A DNA stretch of 10,689 nt, taken from the NCBI GenBank assembly GCA_903861445.1, contig CAIOUK010000045.1:1-10689 (forward strand). Reading direction: 5' to 3'. This document shows, piece after piece, positions 6,797 to 10,689 of this stretch (position 1 is its first letter; each line of letters starts with the position of its first letter). The notes below the pieces were generated by a model, which worked only from the letters and a program-made list of their open reading frames with translations, had not been told where the DNA came from and made no database searches. Source of the DNA: an uncultured Verrucomicrobia subdivision 3 bacterium (GTDB lineage Bacteria > Verrucomicrobiota > Verrucomicrobiia > Limisphaerales > UBA11358). A program made the position numbers and the translations under genes.

Positions 6797-7291
6797 AACA
6801 TTTGGTAGTGGTATAGTTTGCCAGACAATCGGTCATTCCTATTGGAAAACCTTTCTATACCGCCGTTTTCGAGCACCCAGCTGGACAGGTGCGCCTGCAA
6901 GTCACCCGGCTCGGTGTGGCCTGCGGCTTGAAGCCGCTGGGTGTAAAAAAGATGACTTTCTTCCGGGCAATAGATTCCATTTCCGCTATCAGCTTATAGC
7001 CGCCTTCCTTGGTGAGATGTTCAATCACATCCAAGGTGATGCAGGCATCGAATTGCTTCGGTTGAAAACTCGCAGTCAGATCGCACACATTGCCCAGCTT
7101 GATTTCGTCGTGAGTTTTCAACTCCCGCGCCTTTTCCAGCCAGCAAAATGAAGCTTCCAGCTTTCCAGTTACTCCTGCCAGCGTGCGAGGAGAGGTTTCC
7201 AGTCCGCTGGACGTAGTTTCTGTATAACATCCACGTGCGCGTGCATGACTCGCTGAACCAGATCAGCGACCGGAGCGATCCAGTGAGCCAC
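6793..7291 (-). pseudogene. Degraded class I SAM-dependent methyltransferase
   Basis: Three consecutive pieces in different frames form one methyltransferase. (1) From about 7291 down to a TAA at 7171-7169, a frame reads VAHWIAPVADLVQRVM... to ...IQKLRPADW, the usual N-terminal helix before motif I. (2) A second frame, ending at a TAG at 6855, reads RTLAGVTGKLEASFCWLEKA, ...FDACITLDVIEHL and RKKVIFFTPSGFKPQ: SAM-domain motifs without the first glycine-rich loop. (3) After a shift near 6919-6920, the next frame reads HTEPGDLQAHLSSWVLENGG and stops at 6793; from memory this is the normal continuation after TPSGFxPQ. The glycine-rich SAM-binding loop is missing between pieces 1 and 2, so the product would be inactive. 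The remnant overlaps the putative operon promoter. It was probably an intact gene upstream of the cupin. Confidence 0.72.
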
Positions 7292-7349
7292 ATGGCCATC
7301 TAAAATCCAAAACGGGCGGTAAGGAATTGAGGCAACCAGATAAAAACCG

Positions 7350-7386
7350 GAGCCGGAACGATCCTTTCGTTCCGGCTCTTTTGTTT
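7350..7386 (+). terminator. Strong intrinsic terminator hairpin
   Basis: A perfect 12-bp GC-rich stem, GAGCCGGAACGA (7350-7361) with its complement (7367-7378), encloses a 5-nt loop (TCCTT). It is followed on the + strand by TTTTGTTT (7379-7386). On the - strand the stem is followed by CGG and then a T5 run (7346-7342), so it could also work weakly in that direction. No intact + strand gene lies directly upstream, so what it terminates is unclear. It insulates the methyltransferase remnant from the + strand genes on the right. Confidence 0.85.
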
Positions 7387-7464
7387 AAACTGGAAAATAT
7401 GCTGGCGAGGTTCAGCTATGATGGATTAGCCTGTAGTAATTCGTTTTTTAATTTCGAATAAATT

Positions 7465-8211
7465 ATGAGTCTTGCCAAAACCATTCTTAAAACCGGCTGC
7501 AAAATCATGGGCGTGAAGGCTTATGTCGAGGACGCCTTGATGACGGTGCAAAATCATGAGTTTGTGGACGACCCGCGTTTTATGCGGGCATATCAACGTG
7601 GGATGCAGGCTACCGGATCGGATTTTCATTTCCGCTGGCGGGTGCATGTAGCGCTTTGGGCTGCCGCAACGGCCAGTAAACTGCGCGGTGATTTTGTCGA
7701 ATGCGGGGTGAACAAGGGATTTGTGAGTTCGGCCATCATGAATTATCTGGACTGGAACTCGCTGGAAAAGAAATTCTATCTACTGGACACTTTTCAAGGT
7801 CTGGATGAACGCTATGTTTCCGAAGAAGAGAAGGCCGCCGGATATTTGGAAAGCAATAGAAAATCGCTGGCCACCGGTTATTACATGACTGGCGTGGAAC
7901 AGGCTAAAAAGAATTTTTCTGAATGGAAGAATGCCATCGTGATTCAAGGAACCATTCCGGATTCGTTGACGTTTGTGGAATCACCGGCCATTGCTTACCT
8001 GCATCTCGATTTAAACTGCTCGCCGCCCGAGGTTGCAGCGCTGGAGTGCTTGTGGGATCGCTTGGTGCCCGGCGCATTCGTTTTGCATGATGACTATTCG
8101 CAGATGGCCTACAAGATTTCCAAGGATGGCATGGATCGGTTTGCAGCCAAAAAAAACCTCCAGTTCGTTTCACTGCCTACGGGACAAGGACTGCTCATCA
8201 AGCCGCATTGA
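7465..8211 (+). CDS. TylF/MycF-like SAM-dependent O-methyltransferase
   Basis: This 248-residue class I methyltransferase resembles the TylF (macrocin O-methyltransferase) family, whose metal-dependent members methylate sugar hydroxyls. The SAM loop is G75-D-F-V-E-C-G-V-N-K-G85. D108-T-F-Q-G-L113 is the acidic segment after strand 2 of the fold. Candidate metal ligands are D182 in LHLDLN and the D209-D210 pair in LHDDY. The usual HxDxDLYxST motif is altered here: N184 replaces the second Asp, and CSPPE replaces the Y-x-S-T part. I believe this is a subfamily trait, since the end PTGQGLLIKP is also characteristic. The leader (7387-7464) is AT-rich with no Shine-Dalgarno. It starts a + strand run with the glycosyltransferase (39-nt gap) and the FkbM gene. 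A likely role is capping or decorating a glycan. Confidence 0.85.
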   Translation: MSLAKTILKTGCKIMGVKAYVEDALMTVQNHEFVDDPRFMRAYQRGMQATGSDFHFRWRVHVALWAAATASKLRGDFVECGVNKGFVSSAIMNYLDWNSLEKKFYLLDTFQGLDERYVSEEEKAAGYLESNRKSLATGYYMTGVEQAKKNFSEWKNAIVIQGTIPDSLTFVESPAIAYLHLDLNCSPPEVAALECLWDRLVPGAFVLHDDYSQMAYKISKDGMDRFAAKKNLQFVSLPTGQGLLIKPH

Positions 8212-8250
8212 GCGGCTGGACATTGGCTGGCAAAAAACATTTCAACCACC

Positions 8251-9375
8251 ATGGACGAGGCAGAAAAACAGTGGAGGATATTGTTTGTTACAACCCCGTT
8301 ATATGATTATCTGGCGGACTGCTTGTTGATTGGCTTCAGGGAATTATGTGGTGTCAATTGTGTGGATTATCCACGCAAGCCCATGATGTATGGAAAATTC
8401 CCCTCGGTTTATGGCCGTGGATTCACCATTTGGTCCCAGCCGATTAAAGACATACAGCGGGATCAGCAGTGTTTTACTGACATTGACTTGGTCATCTACA
8501 GCAATTACCGGCGGCAGAGGCCGATTGACTGGCGGGTGCTGGTCAAGAATCAAGCCCAAGCTCCCAAGGTGGTTTACGTGGACGGAAATGATGATAACAC
8601 TATGGAATCAGGCGTGCGCCCCTTTTTCAAACGAGAACTATTTGAGCCGATGACGGGCGTGTTCCCGATTGGCTTTGGCGTGCCGGACCGGTTGGTTCGC
8701 CCCATCGATCTCCATAAAAAAACTCAGCTCCACCAGACCCATGTTCAAGACCCGGAATTTACGAGTGATACTGCTTATAAATTCACGGAGGAAAAAGATT
8801 ACTACGACGATCTGGCCCGCTCCTATTTTGGAATTACCATGCGCAAGGGCGGCTGGGACTGTATGCGGCATTACGAACTGCTCGCCGCCGGGGCGCTGGT
8901 GATGTTCAAAAACTTTGACGCCAAGCCGCCGCTCTGCGCCCCGCAATGCCCACATTTCATCAGTTACACCGATAAAAAAGACTTTCTGGAAAAGACTGGG
9001 CGGCTGCTGACGGATGGCAAACCCAACGCAGAATACCTTCGCATCCTGCAGGCGCAACGCGACTGGCTGCTGGAAAACGCCACCTGCACCGCCCGCGCCC
9101 GGCAGTTGCTGCGGCAGATTGAAAAATATTTTGCCGATAAGCCGCGCGAAAAAATGCCAGTCGTGCGCTTCAAAATTGCCCGGCTGGCAGCCATTCACCT
9201 GTTCCTGCTCATGGAAAATCTCAAACTACGAGCCATCACCTTTGTGAAGCAAAACCAGTTTGTGGACTGGTTCTATTATCAGGTCTTCAAGAAAATTCCC
9301 GGTGTCGGCTGGTTTGTCTCCCGCGTCCTGATGAAAGAACGACCGTCTAATATGGGGTCAGCCGCAAATTCCTGA
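8251..9375 (+). CDS. Glycosyltransferase, GT1/CgeB-like (Glyco_trans_1_2-type)
   Basis: This 374-residue cytoplasmic protein opens with a Rossmann-like strand (WRILFVTTPLYDYL, 8-21). Its strongest motif is at 193-219: FGITMRKGGWDCMRHYELLAAG followed by a hydrophobic strand. This corresponds to the C-terminal nucleotide-sugar-binding helix of GT-B enzymes of the CgeB/Glyco_trans_1_2 group, with R206 and E209 as the conserved Arg and Glu of the R-x-x-E signature. VVYVDGNDD (107-115) is a typical mid-domain segment. A basic, partly amphipathic tail (about 305-360) may contact the membrane. It probably transfers a sugar to a lipid-linked or surface glycan. Donor and acceptor are unknown. There is no Shine-Dalgarno; the ATG at 8251 is the first in frame after the preceding gene. 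It lies between two methyltransferase genes. Confidence 0.75.
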   Translation: MDEAEKQWRILFVTTPLYDYLADCLLIGFRELCGVNCVDYPRKPMMYGKFPSVYGRGFTIWSQPIKDIQRDQQCFTDIDLVIYSNYRRQRPIDWRVLVKNQAQAPKVVYVDGNDDNTMESGVRPFFKRELFEPMTGVFPIGFGVPDRLVRPIDLHKKTQLHQTHVQDPEFTSDTAYKFTEEKDYYDDLARSYFGITMRKGGWDCMRHYELLAAGALVMFKNFDAKPPLCAPQCPHFISYTDKKDFLEKTGRLLTDGKPNAEYLRILQAQRDWLLENATCTARARQLLRQIEKYFADKPREKMPVVRFKIARLAAIHLFLLMENLKLRAITFVKQNQFVDWFYYQVFKKIPGVGWFVSRVLMKERPSNMGSAANS

Positions 9376-9436
9376 ATATAAAAATTCGTGTCACAAGCCA
9401 GCTTAAATGGCAATCTGCCGCACGTGCCAAATTAAA

Positions 9437-10204
9437 ATGAATCCCAAACAAATCTTATTATCCCTAATTGCAAGACCCGGTTACGAAATAAACAAATACC
9501 GGGTGCAGCGGTGGATGCAGCGCTACGGTCTGCGCATCGAAATGGCAGACCATGCGAAGTTCTCCTACGAGGCGTGTAATTTTGGACTCAATCCTCAAGA
9601 AAAAGACCTTGTCATCTTTGATATTGGAGCAAACATCGGGCAAAGCTCTATTTGGTTTTCAAAAAGTTTTCCCCACGCGACAATTTACGCATTCGAGCCA
9701 TTTGACGTGATATATGGACAGCTCAAAAAGCGACTCATAAATCAGCCTCGTATCCATTGTCTGCAATGCGCAATTGGAGCTTCCGACAGCAAAGTTGCCG
9801 CTCCGAGCCAGCGGGATCCCTTTGGTCAATGCGGCCAGGTTGTTGCAGCAAATGGAAGCCAAACCGAAACAGAAACTATCACTGTCCGTAAAATTGATTC
9901 ATTTTGTGCCGAGCGCCAGATTGAATACATCCACATCTTAAAAACCGACACAGAAGGATATGATCTTGATGTGTTGCGCGGTGCTGAAGCCGTTCTCCAA
10001 TCTGGCGGCATTCGCAATATCTTAACTGAAGCTTCCATAGAAACCAACGACACCCAGCACACGAACCTGTTTAAGCTGGTTGAATATCTGCGCCCCTTCT
10101 CTTTCCAACTTCACGGAATTTATGACCTTCATCACGGACGTGAAGATGGACGTTTGGAATATTTCAACGCGTTATTCCGTTTTACACCAAAAACTGACGA
10201 ATAA
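9437..10204 (+). CDS. FkbM-family SAM-dependent methyltransferase
   Basis: This 255-residue class I methyltransferase is of the FkbM type, common in polysaccharide clusters and generally O-methylating sugars. The SAM loop is F61-D-I-G-A-N-I-G-Q-S70. Y84-A-F-E-P-F89 carries the acidic ribose-binding residue (E87). K169-T-D-T-E-G-Y-D176 is the hallmark FkbM DxEG motif, with V150-R-K-I-D154 just before it. The frame is open to an ATG at 9407, but the ten added residues (MAICRTCQIK) look unrelated. The ATG at 9437, preceded by AAATTAAA, gives the natural N-terminus. Neither start has a Shine-Dalgarno. By eye this gene is more AT-rich than its neighbours, which may reflect separate acquisition. 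It lies 61 nt after the glycosyltransferase. Confidence 0.87.
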   Translation: MNPKQILLSLIARPGYEINKYRVQRWMQRYGLRIEMADHAKFSYEACNFGLNPQEKDLVIFDIGANIGQSSIWFSKSFPHATIYAFEPFDVIYGQLKKRLINQPRIHCLQCAIGASDSKVAAPSQRDPFGQCGQVVAANGSQTETETITVRKIDSFCAERQIEYIHILKTDTEGYDLDVLRGAEAVLQSGGIRNILTEASIETNDTQHTNLFKLVEYLRPFSFQLHGIYDLHHGREDGRLEYFNALFRFTPKTDE

Positions 10205-10229
10205 ACCAAATGCCCCTCATGTTCAATTT

Positions 10230-10689
10230 ATGATTTCCAAAAAGAACACCTCTAAAAATTGGCTCACCGGATGGTTGGCCATGGCAATGCTGGCCGGCTT
10301 ATTGTCTCTGATCTTCTGGCGCAGCTTTTTGCCTGATTATATTCATTTTAACAACGATGGCCCACTGGGGCAGCAGATTTTTATTCGCTCACAATTGCCT
10401 GGAGGTTTCACCGGGGCTTGGGGTGATTTGAATGACCTCGGAAGTGGTGGCATCTGGTCGTTGTCTTTTGGCATCATACTTGAATGGTTAACCGGTGGTG
10501 TTGGGTTCGCAAAGCTCTTTCCACCGATTGCTCTGTTCATTCTGGGTCTCGGTGCTTGGACGTTTTTCCGGCAGCTCAAATTATCGCCGCTAGCCGCGCT
10601 GCTGGGCGCGCTGGCCGCCGTGTTAAACAGCACCTTCTTTGCCACCGCCTGCTGGGGCGTGGCTTCCCAACAAATCGCCCTGGGAATGG
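10230..10689 (+). CDS. N-terminal part of a large polytopic membrane protein (runs off the window)
   Basis: The frame opens at the ATG at 10230 (MISKKNTSKNW...) and continues without a stop to the window end, giving 153 residues. A short basic cytoplasmic start is followed by a membrane helix at about 12-30. A hydrophilic loop containing FNNDGPLG (40-47) comes next, then further helices at about 92-113 and 118-136. The segment LGAWTFFRQLKLSPLAALLG, and the ACWGVASQQIALGM that ends the visible part, match from memory a family of long YfhO-like or GT-C-like membrane proteins in Verrucomicrobiota. Such proteins are suspected to handle lipid-linked sugars, but their function is not established. 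It begins 25 nt after the FkbM gene and may be co-transcribed. The preceding bases (TTCAATTT) contain no Shine-Dalgarno. Confidence 0.75.
   Translation, partial: MISKKNTSKNWLTGWLAMAMLAGLLSLIFWRSFLPDYIHFNNDGPLGQQIFIRSQLPGGFTGAWGDLNDLGSGGIWSLSFGIILEWLTGGVGFAKLFPPIALFILGLGAWTFFRQLKLSPLAALLGALAAVLNSTFFATACWGVASQQIALGM

Noticed and set aside
6732..6836. N-terminal extension of the cupin to the ATG at 6836
   Set aside because: The added 35 residues show no cupin resemblance and cover the TTGACA/CATAAA promoter candidate.
7021..7299. Separate 92-codon - strand gene upstream of the methyltransferase fragment
   Set aside because: Its translation is in the wrong frame relative to both readable methyltransferase pieces. 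The interval is better explained as the decayed 5' part of that gene.
9407..9436. Upstream ATG at 9407 as the FkbM start
   Set aside because: The ten extra residues do not look like the family N-terminus. Weakly rejected, since neither start has a ribosome binding site.
1..10689. CRISPR array, tRNA/rRNA genes, transposase or integrase genes
   Set aside because: I saw no regularly spaced repeats, tRNA-like cloverleaf or T-loop sequence, or recombinase motifs on either strand.

Overview
The window is a piece of a bacterial surface-polysaccharide (O-antigen, capsule or exopolysaccharide) locus. It holds sugar-nucleotide activation and modification enzymes, followed by methyltransferases, a glycosyltransferase and the start of a large membrane protein. 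The host is most likely a Gram-negative of moderate GC content. I lean towards Verrucomicrobiota (Pedosphaera/Limisphaerales-like). This rests on remembered resemblance of the last, incomplete membrane protein and of several enzymes to proteins from that group, and on the absence of Shine-Dalgarno sequences. It is an inference and could not be checked here.

Layout. Positions 1-277 (+) carry the 3' end of a gene, perhaps a methyltransferase. Positions 347-3096 (+) carry a three-gene cassette: an NAD-dependent epimerase/dehydratase, an HddC-like sugar-1-phosphate nucleotidyltransferase and an HddA-like GHMP kinase. The last two overlap by ATGA. A 73-bp inverted-repeat element lies between the first two genes. 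Positions 3118-6731 (-) carry a tight convergent four-gene operon. In transcription order it encodes a WxcM/RmlC-like cupin, a Gfo/Idh/MocA oxidoreductase, a GDP-fucose-synthase-like SDR and a TylCIII/NovU-type C-methyltransferase. A good sigma70-like promoter precedes it. A strong bidirectional hairpin terminator at 3109-3145 separates the two convergent units. Positions 6793-7291 (-) hold the remains of a SAM methyltransferase with at least two frame disruptions. A perfect 12-bp terminator hairpin follows at 7350-7386. Positions 7465-10689 (+) carry a TylF-like methyltransferase, a CgeB/GT1-like glycosyltransferase, an FkbM methyltransferase and the N-terminus of a polytopic membrane protein.

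How the genes may work together (inference). The HddA-like kinase and HddC-like nucleotidyltransferase would phosphorylate a sugar 7-phosphate or free sugar at C1 and activate it as a GDP-(heptose-like) sugar. The convergent operon has the enzyme types expected for remodelling a keto-sugar nucleotide: epimerisation, reduction, oxidoreduction and C-methylation. The right-hand genes would transfer the sugar and O-methylate the product. No canonical 4,6-dehydratase, GmhA isomerase or GmhB phosphatase is present in the window. The pathway is therefore either completed elsewhere or makes an unusual sugar.
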